From the NCBI GenBank assembly GCA_963530615.1, contig CAUSDX010000003.1, positions 129,674 through 193,673 on the forward strand: DNA of 64,000 bases, written 5' to 3'. This document shows positions 45,800 through 54,913 of this stretch, piece after piece; positions within the stretch are counted from its first letter, which is position 1, and each line of letters opens with the position of its first letter. The DNA comes from JABCPE02 sp963530615 (GTDB taxonomy: Bacteria; Bacteroidota; Bacteroidia; Flavobacteriales; Weeksellaceae). The notes beneath the pieces were generated by a model. It was not told the DNA's origin. It searched no databases and worked only from the letters and a program-made list of their open reading frames with translations. Position numbers and translations under genes: made by a program.

Positions 45800-46318
45800 A
45801 TGAAATTAACTGAAGAAAAAGTTGTTTTAATCACTCCCAAAGATGAAGTTTTAGGAGTAATGAATAAATTAGAAGCTCACCAAAAAGGGATTCTACATCG
45901 TGCTTTTTCTATATTTTTATTTGATAAAAAAGGAAATATTCTTCTGCAAAGAAGAGCTAAAAACAAATACCATTCGCCCAATCAATGGACCAATGCTTGT
46001 TGCTCCCATCCAAGAGAAGATGAAACCTATCTCCAAGCTGCCGAGAGAAGATTGCGGGAGGAATTAGGAATTTCTTGTGAATTAGAAAAAAAATTTGATT
46101 TCATATACAAAGCTGATGTGGGAGGCGAACTTTGGGAGCATGAGTTAGACCATGTTTTCACTGGTATTTATGAAGGAGAATTTCATCTTAACCCCGAAGA
46201 AGTAAATGAAATAAGGTATATTTCATTACAAGATTTAGAGCAAGAAATAGAAAAATCTCCTGAAAATTTCACGGAATGGTTCAAAATAATTTTAAAAGAA
46301 TATAAACAACATTTATAA
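45800..46318 (+). CDS. idi: Isopentenyl-diphosphate delta-isomerase, type 1
   Basis: Idi interconverts isopentenyl and dimethylallyl diphosphate for isoprenoids such as menaquinone and carotenoids. The 172-residue Nudix-fold protein has the catalytic Cys in TNACCSHP (near residue 67), a Nudix box AAERRLREELGI near 85, and the catalytic Glu region HELDHVF near 115. It is followed 2 bp later by an unknown lipoprotein gene. Confidence 0.95.
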   Translation: MKLTEEKVVLITPKDEVLGVMNKLEAHQKGILHRAFSIFLFDKKGNILLQRRAKNKYHSPNQWTNACCSHPREDETYLQAAERRLREELGISCELEKKFDFIYKADVGGELWEHELDHVFTGIYEGEFHLNPEEVNEIRYISLQDLEQEIEKSPENFTEWFKIILKEYKQHL

Positions 46319-46320
46319 AC

Positions 46321-46875
46321 ATGAAAAATTTGCTAAAACCTTTATCTATCTTAACTTGTTTGTTATCTCTAACAAGTTGTACTTTGATGAAAGTATCTGA
46401 AAGAACTCAAAACGGATATTTTTCTTCAACAAAACATGCTTCAACTATTAAGGCTGAAAAAATTGATCTTGATGAACACAAAAATATTTTAGTTGTCCCA
46501 AGAAGTGATAATGAGTTTATAATTGGAATGGTTAAAAATATTAAATATTTTGATCAAGTAATTACTTTTACAGATTTGGAAAAGGACATTGTAAAAAATA
46601 ATAAACAAGAAGAAATAGGCTCTATAGAAGGTAGAGTAGGATTAAGCAATATCTCAAAAAAGTATAAGAAATTCTTTTATATAACTTTCTATAAACCTTC
46701 TGATAAAAAACTTCAACTAAAACTCATTAATCCTGAAACTACCGATGATTTATTCATTGCTGAAGTTAATTATGATATTGTTTGGAGTGGTGTGTATGAT
46801 ACTAATACATACAACCCTCTATTTAATGAATTTATAAAATATATTGAGAATAACTCTAAAACCTATAAAAGATAA
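46321..46875 (+). CDS. Lipoprotein of unknown function
   Basis: I do not recognise this 184-residue protein. It has a lipoprotein signal (Cys20 in LTSCTLMK), so it is membrane-anchored. The body is rich in Lys and Asp with several predicted strands (NILVVPRSDNEFIIGM, KKFFYITFYKPSDKK). It starts 2 bp after idi and is followed, 24 bp on, by another unknown exported protein, so the three probably share one transcript. Confidence 0.7.
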   Translation: MKNLLKPLSILTCLLSLTSCTLMKVSERTQNGYFSSTKHASTIKAEKIDLDEHKNILVVPRSDNEFIIGMVKNIKYFDQVITFTDLEKDIVKNNKQEEIGSIEGRVGLSNISKKYKKFFYITFYKPSDKKLQLKLINPETTDDLFIAEVNYDIVWSGVYDTNTYNPLFNEFIKYIENNSKTYKR

Positions 46876-46899
46876 ATTATCAACTAAAATAAAAATTTT

Positions 46900-47463
46900 A
46901 TGAAAAGAAATGCAATTTTTATCCTTTTAGGAATCGCAAGTTGGATGAATGCACAACTTACAGACATTAGATATATCCCTTCAACTTCTACAGACACAAT
47001 TTCTACAAAAGCACAGCTTTATCCGAGTCTTTTAAGTAAATCTAAATTTAACCCTGTTATTTTTGAACGAGGCATTAAAGTTGGGGAGAGAAGAAAAGAT
47101 GTTTTATTAAGAGATAGCGATATTTTCTATATAGAATTTATAGACAAAAAAGGAAATCAAAGAGTCTTCAAACATATTCCTGAATTAGGGTTGGGAAATA
47201 GGCTTTTAGAAGTGATGAGTTTAGGGAAAATATCTTGGTATAGACATTATTTTGACTATAAATCTGATGCTTGGGATCAGACTACTGCCTATGATGACTA
47301 TTTCATAAAAGATAAAGAAATTATAAAAGTTCCTGTAAAAGGAAAATATAAAAGAAAGCTGAAAGAATTAGTCTCTGACCAAAATTCTTTAGTTACAGAG
47401 GTTAATAGAATCACTAATGATAGGGACATTAAAGAAGTCATAGAAACCTATAACAAAAAATAA
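46900..47463 (+). CDS. Exported protein of unknown function
   Basis: I do not recognise this 187-residue protein. The signal peptide is clear (about residues 1-19, ending in WMNAQ). The mature part has a KGNQRVFKHIPELGLGNRLLEV segment near 80 and a basic C-terminus. It follows the unknown lipoprotein gene and ends before a terminator. Confidence 0.7.
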   Translation: MKRNAIFILLGIASWMNAQLTDIRYIPSTSTDTISTKAQLYPSLLSKSKFNPVIFERGIKVGERRKDVLLRDSDIFYIEFIDKKGNQRVFKHIPELGLGNRLLEVMSLGKISWYRHYFDYKSDAWDQTTAYDDYFIKDKEIIKVPVKGKYKRKLKELVSDQNSLVTEVNRITNDRDIKEVIETYNKK

Positions 47464-47469
47464 AATGTT

Positions 47470-47500
47470 AAGCTATTCAAAAAAGAATAGCTTTTTTTAT
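47470..47500 (+). terminator. Terminator of the idi transcript
   Basis: A perfect 9-bp stem (47470-47478 with 47485-47493), a 6-nt loop and a T run lie 6 bp after the stop. Confidence 0.9.
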
Positions 47501-47541
47501 TTATTCTTAATAAAAATATTACTTTTGTTTTTTATGATTTT

Positions 47542-48750
47542 ATGACAAAGAAAAAAAATATTATGATTGCCTTGTTTTTAAGGAAAAGAAGAAAGAATGA
47601 ATCCTTTTTCAAATATGCTATTGGGCTTATTCATCTTTGGTTGGGCTTATTATCCTCAATAGTAATTTGTATTATCTGCTTGACAGGATGCCTTTATGCT
47701 TTTAAGAATCAAATCACCGATCTTTATAATTATGATAAAGTTTTCCTAAAAACTCATTCTAACTCTATAGACATTGATGAAATCCAAAAATATTTTTCAG
47801 AGCAAAATAAAGAGTTAAATCAACTCGTAATTCCTGATGATAAAGACAGAAGCTGGAGCATTTATTATACTGACAAGAATAATAATTCTCACTTTACTTA
47901 TTTTGACCCTTATCTTGAAAAGGAATTGGGTGCAAGTGATGATACACTTGCCCCATTTTTCAGAACCGTTATAGGACTTCATAAAAATTTACTTTTAGGA
48001 GATTTCGGTCGCCAAATCGTAGGTATATCTGTACTCATATTTTTACTATTATTATTTTCAGGATTAATACTTTGGTTCCCTAAAAAACTAAAATTCTTAA
48101 AACAAAGTCTAACTATCAAATTTAATTCTAAATCCGAAAGATTAAATTATGATTTACACAATGTTTTAGGCTTTTATGCAGGAATATTTTTAACTATCAT
48201 TGCTATTACGGGGCTTTATATTACTTATCCTTGGGTAAAAAATACCATTATTACCTCATTAGGTGGAGAATCTATTCACCAAGTCAAAACAGATTCTACC
48301 ATACAAAAAGACAACACTTTTGCACAACTTATGCAAGATATGCTTGAGCGGCAACATGAAAAATCAGATACAAAATATCCTTCTTTGCCTTTAAGCCAAA
48401 TTATTCATAAAACCAATCAGCATCTCAATTATACAGGAACGCTGTCCATTACAATGCCCAACAGCGAAAACCCACGATATACTATTGTTAAAATCAACTC
48501 TGAAAATTGGCTCAATGCCCTACTCCCTGATGAGATTAGTTTCAACAAAAAAGGAGAACTTAAAACTAAAGATTTATTTTTAGAAAAACCTCTCCATCAA
48601 CAATTCATTTCCTTATCGCGTCCTCTTCATACGGGTAAAATTTTAGGATTACCAGGTATTATTTTATATTTTTTCGCATCACTCATTGGATTCATTCTAC
48701 CCATTACAGGATTTATTATTTGGTGGAATAGGGTAAAAAAACAAATATAA
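47542..48750 (+). CDS. PepSY-associated transmembrane protein
   Basis: The 402-residue inner-membrane protein has the PepSY-TM layout: a first helix with the IGLIHLWLGLLSSIV motif (about residues 27-50), a periplasmic PepSY part, a helix pair in the middle (about 155-175 and 205-230, with DLHNVLGFYAGIF), a second periplasmic PepSY part and a last helix near 375-398. Such proteins are often linked to siderophore uptake or iron reduction in Bacteroidota, though no receptor is adjacent. A -7 box TACTTTTG (47520-47527) precedes it. The start could also be the ATG at 47563. Confidence 0.85.
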   Translation: MTKKKNIMIALFLRKRRKNESFFKYAIGLIHLWLGLLSSIVICIICLTGCLYAFKNQITDLYNYDKVFLKTHSNSIDIDEIQKYFSEQNKELNQLVIPDDKDRSWSIYYTDKNNNSHFTYFDPYLEKELGASDDTLAPFFRTVIGLHKNLLLGDFGRQIVGISVLIFLLLLFSGLILWFPKKLKFLKQSLTIKFNSKSERLNYDLHNVLGFYAGIFLTIIAITGLYITYPWVKNTIITSLGGESIHQVKTDSTIQKDNTFAQLMQDMLERQHEKSDTKYPSLPLSQIIHKTNQHLNYTGTLSITMPNSENPRYTIVKINSENWLNALLPDEISFNKKGELKTKDLFLEKPLHQQFISLSRPLHTGKILGLPGIILYFFASLIGFILPITGFIIWWNRVKKQI

Positions 48751-48797
48751 ATTAGGTTAAAAAACTCAATTTTAAAATAAAAATCAACAAAATTCCT

Positions 48798-48805
48798 TAT
48801 TTTTG
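48798..48805 (+). promoter_or_regulatory. -7 box of ffh
   Basis: TATTTTTG matches the -7 consensus and leaves a leader of about 20 nt before the ffh ATG. Confidence 0.55.
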
Positions 48806-48830
48806 CAATCTATCTAAAATATAGAACACA

Positions 48831-50192
48831 ATGTTTCAAAATTTACAAGACAAATTAGATAAAGCGATTCACAACCTACAAGGAAGAGGTAAAATCACAG
48901 AAATCAATGTGGCGGAGACCATTAAGGAAATACGAAGAGCCTTAGTAGATGCCGATGTAAATTATAAAATAGCAAAAGACCTTACAAAAAGAGTTCAAGA
49001 TAAGGCCATTGGTCAAAATGTATTAACATCATTGACACCCGGTCAGTTAATGACTAAAATTGTCCATGATGAGCTTGTAGAACTCATGGGAGGCACACAA
49101 GAAGGTATCAATCTGACCGGTAAACCCAGCATTATTCTCATTGCAGGGCTTCAAGGTTCAGGGAAAACCACTTTCTCAGGAAAATTAGCAAATTTTCTAA
49201 AAAAGAAAAAGAATAAAAATCCTCTTCTTGTCGCATGTGATGTTTATAGACCTGCGGCTATTGACCAATTATCAGTATTGGGTGAGCAAACTGGAATCCC
49301 TGTTTATAAAGAAATTGAAAATAAAAACCCTGTTCAAATTTCCCAAAATGCCATAGAATTTGCAAAACAAAACAAAAATGATGTTATCATTATAGATACT
49401 GCTGGGCGACTAGCTATTGATGAGGAAATGATGAATGAGATTAGAAATGTTCATCAAGCCATTAAACCCTCCGAAACTCTTTTCGTGGTAGATTCCATGA
49501 CTGGACAAGATGCCGTAAATACAGCTCAAGCATTCAACGAAGTTCTAAACTACAATGGTGTCGTTTTAACAAAATTAGATGGGGATACTCGTGGAGGAGC
49601 TGCCCTTACGATTCGTTCCGTAGTCAATAAACCTATCAAATTCATATCTACTGGAGAAAAGATGGATGCTCTTGACCTCTTCTACCCAGAAAGAATGGCA
49701 GACCGAATTCTTGGAATGGGAGATGTAGTCTCTTTGGTAGAAAGAGCCCAAGAACAATTTGATGAAGAAGAAGCAAAGAAACTCAACAGAAAAATTCAGA
49801 AAAATGAATTAGGATTTGATGATTTTCTCAAACAGCTTCAGATGATGAAGAAAATGGGAGGAATAAAAGACCTCATGGGAATGCTTCCTGGCGTAGGGAA
49901 AGTAGTCAAAGATGTAGATATTAACGATGACAGCTTCAAACATATTGAGGCTATGATACAATCCATGACTCCCGAAGAGAGAAGAAAGCCAAGCATCATT
50001 ACCATGTCCAGAAGACAAAGAATCGCCAAAGGTAGTGGTAGAAAAGTAGAAGAAGTTACCGCTTTAATGAAACAATTTGAGCAGCTCGGTAAAACAATGA
50101 AACTCCTTCAAAGTCCACAAGGAAAACAATTAATGGCAATGATGAGCAAAGGAGGATTCCCTGGTATGGGAGGAATGCCTTTCGGAAAATAA
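48831..50192 (+). CDS. ffh: Signal recognition particle protein Ffh
   Basis: Ffh binds signal sequences on ribosomes and docks them at FtsY. The 453-residue protein has the N-terminal helical bundle, the G domain with GLQGSGKTTFSGKLA (near residue 106), DTAGRLAIDEEMM, and TKLDGDTRGGAALTI, and the methionine-rich M domain from about 325 (QMMKKMGGIKDLMGMLPG). The end is Met/Gly-rich, as usual. It is transcribed alone. Confidence 0.97.
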   Translation: MFQNLQDKLDKAIHNLQGRGKITEINVAETIKEIRRALVDADVNYKIAKDLTKRVQDKAIGQNVLTSLTPGQLMTKIVHDELVELMGGTQEGINLTGKPSIILIAGLQGSGKTTFSGKLANFLKKKKNKNPLLVACDVYRPAAIDQLSVLGEQTGIPVYKEIENKNPVQISQNAIEFAKQNKNDVIIIDTAGRLAIDEEMMNEIRNVHQAIKPSETLFVVDSMTGQDAVNTAQAFNEVLNYNGVVLTKLDGDTRGGAALTIRSVVNKPIKFISTGEKMDALDLFYPERMADRILGMGDVVSLVERAQEQFDEEEAKKLNRKIQKNELGFDDFLKQLQMMKKMGGIKDLMGMLPGVGKVVKDVDINDDSFKHIEAMIQSMTPEERRKPSIITMSRRQRIAKGSGRKVEEVTALMKQFEQLGKTMKLLQSPQGKQLMAMMSKGGFPGMGGMPFGK

Positions 50193-50199
50193 AGTATAC

Positions 50200-50232
50200 T
50201 AAAAAATCCTCTCAATTGAGAGGATTTTTTTA
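50200..50232. terminator. Bidirectional terminator between ffh and the LolA-like gene
   Basis: A perfect 30-bp palindrome (50201-50215 with 50216-50230) with A and T runs on the two sides lies between the convergent genes. Confidence 0.9.
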
Positions 50233-50244
50233 TTTTATCACTAC

Positions 50245-50937
50245 TTATTTAAAAACAAATGCTCCTTCGGAAAAGGCCTTATTTAATTCTATCTTGCTAA
50301 TCAGCATTACATAAGCAAAATCCTTTTTTTGAGAAGAAGATTCTATTTTAAAAGGCATAACTAAATTCCCTACCTTACGATGTTCAGAATAGAGAATAGT
50401 TTCCTCTTTTTTAATTTCTTTAACCAAATAGTATGTCTGCTTGTCAAAAAAATAGATTGTTTTATTGATGTTTTTAGTCAGCTCTATTTTGTATACATCT
50501 ATATTTCCTACTTTTTCCTCTCCTAAAAATTCTGCTGTAAAGCCCTTCTGTTCATAATCTATAAAATCTGTATCAAAACTTTCTGGTTTATAACTTGGAT
50601 ATTCTTGAAGTTTATTGGTAGCATAATTCATTGCATATCCTTTTTTTCCATCAAAACCTTCTAAAACCTGCTCTTTTTTATTAACCATTACTATTGTTTT
50701 GGTAAGATTAGGTCTTGCTTGATAGATTTTTACAGGATATTCATCCTTTACTCCCAAAACTAATTTCCCTTGCAGCAAAATGGTGTTCAACAATTTCCAT
50801 TGAGTCAAGCCTCCCGTTACTTGAATATTTTTATCTATAATCTGCTTTGCTGTAATAACAGGAGTTTGAGCAAAAATACCCATTGACAATATCAATGCAA
50901 AAACTATATTTATTTTTCTCAAAAATTTTATTTCCAT
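50245..50937 (-). CDS. LolA-like periplasmic lipoprotein-sorting-type protein
   Basis: The 230-residue protein has a signal peptide (about residues 1-23, MGIFAQ) and a single beta-rich domain of the LolA/outer-membrane lipoprotein-sorting type: ITAKQIIDKNIQVTGG at the start, then NTILLQGKLVL, EGFDGKKGYAMN, and GNIDVYKIELTKN. The chain fits a cup-shaped half-barrel that holds lipid-like ligands. Its real cargo is unknown; true LolA proteins in Bacteroidota are usually annotated elsewhere. Confidence 0.75.
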   Translation of the reverse strand: MEIKFLRKINIVFALILSMGIFAQTPVITAKQIIDKNIQVTGGLTQWKLLNTILLQGKLVLGVKDEYPVKIYQARPNLTKTIVMVNKKEQVLEGFDGKKGYAMNYATNKLQEYPSYKPESFDTDFIDYEQKGFTAEFLGEEKVGNIDVYKIELTKNINKTIYFFDKQTYYLVKEIKKEETILYSEHRKVGNLVMPFKIESSSQKKDFAYVMLISKIELNKAFSEGAFVFK

Positions 50938-51064
50938 ATCTTTATTAACTTAACAAGAATAAAAAAACTTGATTTATCATTATAAAAAAATCAATATTTT
51001 TCCACCTTATATTATTTATATCTCACAAAGATAACATTTTTTATAATATCTCATTTATATATCC

Positions 51065-51072
51065 TATATTTG
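51065..51072 (+). promoter_or_regulatory. -7 box of the PAP2-EptA operon
   Basis: TATATTTG matches TAnnTTTG and lies 21 bp before the GTG start at 51094. Confidence 0.5.
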
Positions 51073-51093
51073 AGCGTTTAAAAGCAATTTCAA

Positions 51094-51930
51094 GTGATAA
51101 ACAAAAAAATAAATTCAAACTTTTCAAAAGTAACCCCCTATCGCTTAATATTTCCATCAAGTATTATAGGAATGGTTGTTTTATTTTTATACTTTAATAG
51201 TGCATTGAATCACAAAGGATACATAGATATTCAAGATGAATTATTTCTATACCTAAATGAGAAACTTTCTGTATTCCCACATCTACAAACTAATTTGACA
51301 CTATTCGGAGATACTCTAATTTTACTATCTTTAATCTGTGTTTTATTTCCATTTACCCCAAAAATATGGGAAGCCTTAATCCCTTCTTCTTTATTTTCTC
51401 TTCTTTTTTCTCAGATTCCTAAAATGATTTTAGCAGTTCCCAGACCTGCAGCTTCTTTGAAACAAGAATTTTATATCATTGGGGAAAAACTTACAGGGCA
51501 TAATAGTTGCCCCTCTGGACATTCTATCACCATTATATCTATTATTTCTGTTTTATTTATTGGTTTTTACCCAAAGGAATTTAGAACAAAAATCTTCTAT
51601 ACAAGCACACTTGTGATGGTGGGAATTTCCGTTGCTATTACTCGTATAGGAGTAGGAGCTCACTATCCATTAGATGTTTTTTTAGGATGTATCCTGGGAT
51701 ATATTTGTTCTATTTTAGGGATTCTTTTCACACAAAAATTTTCTCTTTTTCGATGGATTTCTAATCCTAAATTTCTTCCTATCTTCATTACGTTATTCAT
51801 CATCTGTGCAGGATTATTGATTCATCGTATCATTCATGAAAATTTGATTGTTTATTATTTTCCTTTAATTAGTTTAGGTATTTCCTTATTCATTATTATT
51901 CAAAAATATGTTAGATTTATTAAAAAATAA
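51094..51930 (+). CDS. PAP2 family membrane phosphatase (LpxE-type candidate)
   Basis: The 278-residue inner-membrane phosphatase has all three PAP2 motifs: KMILAVPRPA, CPSGHSIT and TRIGVGAHYPLDV, with six or more membrane helices. The start is a GTG, the only suitable codon in this frame. The gene overlaps the phosphoethanolamine transferase gene by 23 bp. Pairing of these two activities suggests that it removes a phosphate from lipid A before the transferase decorates it, but undecaprenyl pyrophosphate or other lipid phosphates are also possible. Confidence 0.85.
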   Translation: MINKKINSNFSKVTPYRLIFPSSIIGMVVLFLYFNSALNHKGYIDIQDELFLYLNEKLSVFPHLQTNLTLFGDTLILLSLICVLFPFTPKIWEALIPSSLFSLLFSQIPKMILAVPRPAASLKQEFYIIGEKLTGHNSCPSGHSITIISIISVLFIGFYPKEFRTKIFYTSTLVMVGISVAITRIGVGAHYPLDVFLGCILGYICSILGILFTQKFSLFRWISNPKFLPIFITLFIICAGLLIHRIIHENLIVYYFPLISLGISLFIIIQKYVRFIKK

Positions 51931-53455
51931 CTTTCAGAAATTAAGAGAACCTCTATCTCTTTTTCATTTTGCATTGATAATGGGATTTTTCAATTTTATA
52001 TTATTCCATTATCCTTTCTTTAACTTTGTATTTGAAAATATTGATTATCATAATTTTAATGGTATTTTAGCAATTTTCAGTTTAGTAATTTTAATGATAA
52101 TTGCCAATGCTTTTACTTTTTATCTTTTTTTCGGTATTTCTAGAAAAATTAGCAAAATATTATTTTCTATTACCTTTATCATCAATTCTATTGCGGTCTA
52201 TTTCATCAATACTTATGGAATAATTATAGACCAAGGAATGGTAAGTAATGTGCTGAATACCAACTATGAAGAATCTGCGAGTTTTTTTTCATGGAAACTC
52301 ATCTTGTATATTCTTTTTTTAGGAATATTTCCGTCTATTTTTATTTTTAAAGCTAAAATTATCAAAGCTAAAATTAAAAGCTACTTTACCACACTTTTTC
52401 TTACATTGTTAGCGATTGTCACCATTGCCTTTATCAATGCAAATAATTGGCTTTGGATTGATAAACATTCTAAGCAATTGGGCGGTTTAGCAATGCCTTG
52501 GTCTTATTCCGTTAATACATCTTTACTATATATCAGTAAATACAAGCAAAATCAAAAAGAAATATTACTTCCCAATGCAAAAATCAAAAATCAAGAAAAA
52601 TCAGTCGTAGTTTTGGTTATTGGAGAATCTGCGAGAAGCCAAAATTTTTCTCTCTACGGATATGAAAAAAACACCAATCCTCTTCTTTCTAAAACGGAAA
52701 ATTTATTTCATTTTAATGCTCAATCTTGTGCTACTTACACCACCGCTGGCGTAAAATGCATTTTAGAGCATAAAAACACCAATGATTTATATGAAATATT
52801 ACCTAACTACCTTTATCGCAATGATGTAGAAGTTATATGGCGAACAACAAATGATGGCGAACCACCTCTTCATATAGAAAAATACATACAAGGTGATAAA
52901 CTACGAAAAGATTGTAAAGGAGAAGACTGTCCTTATGATGGAGCCATTTTAACAGGTCTAAAAGAGCAAATTCTATCCAGTAAAAAAAATAAAATATTGA
53001 TTGTCTTACATTTGGGAACTAGCCATGGACCTAATTATAATCTTAAATATCCTTCACAATTTGAAATTTTCAAACCTGTATGCACTAGTGTAGAACTTTC
53101 AAAATGTAGCTCAGAAGAACTTATTAATGCTTATGATAACACCATTATTTATACTGATTATATTTTACACGAAGTCATTGAAAATTTGAAATCGCTGAAA
53201 AATTACCAAAAAACAATGCTATTCGTTTCTGACCATGGGGAGTCTCTCGGTGAAAAAAATCTATACATGCATGGTCTACCTATGAGCATTGCACCAAAAG
53301 AACAATTTGAAATTCCTTTTATCGTTTGGACCGATGGTTCAAGGAAATTAAAACCGCTTAAAAATGTATCGCAAGGACATGTTTTTCATAGTGTTTTGAA
53401 TTTCCTATCCATAGAAAGCCCTATTTATGATGAAGAAAAAAATATTTACAAATAA
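51908..53455 (+). CDS. Phosphoethanolamine transferase (EptA-type)
   Basis: The 515-residue protein has five N-terminal membrane helices (to about residue 185) and a periplasmic alkaline-phosphatase-like domain. The active site is visible: VVVLVIGESARSQNFSLYGY, the nucleophile Thr in SCATYTTAGVKCIL, LHLGTSHGPNY, and FVSDHGESLGE followed by MHG. Such enzymes add phosphoethanolamine to lipid A and reduce the binding of cationic peptides such as polymyxin. It overlaps the PAP2 gene and ends at a terminator. Confidence 0.93.
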   Translation: MLDLLKNNFQKLREPLSLFHFALIMGFFNFILFHYPFFNFVFENIDYHNFNGILAIFSLVILMIIANAFTFYLFFGISRKISKILFSITFIINSIAVYFINTYGIIIDQGMVSNVLNTNYEESASFFSWKLILYILFLGIFPSIFIFKAKIIKAKIKSYFTTLFLTLLAIVTIAFINANNWLWIDKHSKQLGGLAMPWSYSVNTSLLYISKYKQNQKEILLPNAKIKNQEKSVVVLVIGESARSQNFSLYGYEKNTNPLLSKTENLFHFNAQSCATYTTAGVKCILEHKNTNDLYEILPNYLYRNDVEVIWRTTNDGEPPLHIEKYIQGDKLRKDCKGEDCPYDGAILTGLKEQILSSKKNKILIVLHLGTSHGPNYNLKYPSQFEIFKPVCTSVELSKCSSEELINAYDNTIIYTDYILHEVIENLKSLKNYQKTMLFVSDHGESLGEKNLYMHGLPMSIAPKEQFEIPFIVWTDGSRKLKPLKNVSQGHVFHSVLNFLSIESPIYDEEKNIYK

Positions 53456-53456
53456 C

Positions 53457-53490
53457 AAAAAAGTCAAGATTTTATCTTGACTTTTCTTTT
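53457..53490. terminator. Shared terminator of the EptA-type gene and kdsB
   Basis: A perfect 12-bp stem (53459-53470 with 53474-53485), a 3-nt loop and a T run lie 3 bp after the EptA stop and overlap the kdsB stop codon on the other strand. Confidence 0.85.
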
Positions 53491-54218
53491 TCTAAAATCA
53501 GCCTTGCTTTCTCTAAATCTTCTGGAACATCTATCCCCACACCTACAAAATCCGTTTCTATCATTTTGATTTTCATTCCGTATTCTAAATAACGAAGACA
53601 CTCTATTTTTTCCGCAATTTCCAAAGGTTTCATTTCTAATTGGGCAAACTTCAACAACGCATTTTTCCGAAAAGCATAAACTCCAATATGCTTAAAATAT
53701 TCCACACCTTCTTTATTCCTTGGATAAGGAATCACCGAACGACTAAAATACAATGCAAATCCCTCTTTGTCTGTAATTACTTTTACATTATTAGGACTTT
53801 CCACTTCTTCCTGCTCGGTGAGTTTTATTTTTAACGAAGCCAAAGATACTTCCTCATTTCCATCATTATCAAACACTTCTATTAACTGTCTCAACGGCTC
53901 AGTTTTTAGAAAAGGCTCATCTCCCTGCACATTGACTACAATATCACAATCAATATCCTTTACTGCTTCCGCAATGCGGTCGCTCCCCGTCTCATGCTGA
54001 CCTGTCATTACCGCTTTCCCTCCATTTTTTATAATTTCATCAAAAATAATTTCAGAATCTGTTGCGACAAAAACCTCATCAAATAATCCTGTTTCTATCA
54101 CATTCTGGTAAGTTGTTATAATTACCGTTTTATCTCCTAACATTTGCATTAACTTTGCAGGAAATCTACTCGCTTGATAACGAGCTGGAATTACCGCTAT
54201 AATTTTATTTTTCTTCAT
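53472..54218 (-). CDS. kdsB: 3-deoxy-manno-octulosonate cytidylyltransferase
   Basis: KdsB activates Kdo with CTP for lipopolysaccharide core synthesis. The 248-residue protein starts IIAVIPARYQASRFPAKLMQ with the CTP-binding loop, and has VNVQGDEPF and YFSRSVIPYPR, all family hallmarks. The length is normal. It follows ruvC by 14 bp. Confidence 0.96.
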   Translation of the reverse strand: MKKNKIIAVIPARYQASRFPAKLMQMLGDKTVIITTYQNVIETGLFDEVFVATDSEIIFDEIIKNGGKAVMTGQHETGSDRIAEAVKDIDCDIVVNVQGDEPFLKTEPLRQLIEVFDNDGNEEVSLASLKIKLTEQEEVESPNNVKVITDKEGFALYFSRSVIPYPRNKEGVEYFKHIGVYAFRKNALLKFAQLEMKPLEIAEKIECLRYLEYGMKIKMIETDFVGVGIDVPEDLEKARLILEKEKSR

Positions 54219-54232
54219 TTTTCTTAATTTGA

Positions 54233-54787
54233 CTATTTTATTCTATCTGGGTTTTGTTTAATAAAACTATCCCAACCTGAATAAGATTCTTCTTTTCCTA
54301 TCTTCTCTGAATTAAAATGATGACACACCGCCACGGCTAAACCATCAGATGCATCTAAATATTTAGTCGGAAATTCTTTAAGAGACAACAAATTCTTCAA
54401 CATTCCCGCCACTTGCTCTTTACTCGCATTTCCGTTTCCTGTAATCGCCATTTTCACTTTTTTCGGAGAATATTCTGTAATGGGAACATCTCGGTAAAGA
54501 CTTGCTGCCATCGCCACTCCTTGAGCTCTTCCTAACTTCAACATACTCTGCACATTTTTACCAAAAAAAGGAGCCTCTAAAGCAACCTCATCTGGATGAT
54601 ATTCATCTATCAAAGCTAAAGTTTTTTCAAAAATATATTTAAGCTTTGTCTCATGATTAGAATATTTTTTTAGAACAAGCTCGTGTATGGAATGAAGCTC
54701 CATTTTATTCCCTTTTACAGAAATAATCCCAAACCCCATCACTGTAGTCCCTGGGTCAATCCCCAATATAATTTTCTCAAAATTCAT
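54233..54787 (-). CDS. ruvC: Holliday junction resolvase RuvC
   Basis: RuvC cuts four-way junctions during recombination. The 184-residue protein has the acidic catalytic set: D11 in GIDPGTTVMG, the Glu in ALEAPFFGKN, and the Asp pair in DASDGLAVAVCHH. It is the first of two genes with kdsB. Identity is clear; ruvA and ruvB are not here. Confidence 0.96.
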   Translation of the reverse strand: MNFEKIILGIDPGTTVMGFGIISVKGNKMELHSIHELVLKKYSNHETKLKYIFEKTLALIDEYHPDEVALEAPFFGKNVQSMLKLGRAQGVAMAASLYRDVPITEYSPKKVKMAITGNGNASKEQVAGMLKNLLSLKEFPTKYLDASDGLAVAVCHHFNSEKIGKEESYSGWDSFIKQNPDRIK

Positions 54788-54913
54788 TAGGTAAAAATAG
54801 TGAAAATTTAAAAATAAAAGATGTAATTTTTAATAAATTACTTTATTTTTTTAATCTAATATTGTACAAAAAAATTTTTATGCTTATATCTAAGGAACCA
54901 AATTTTTCAACCG

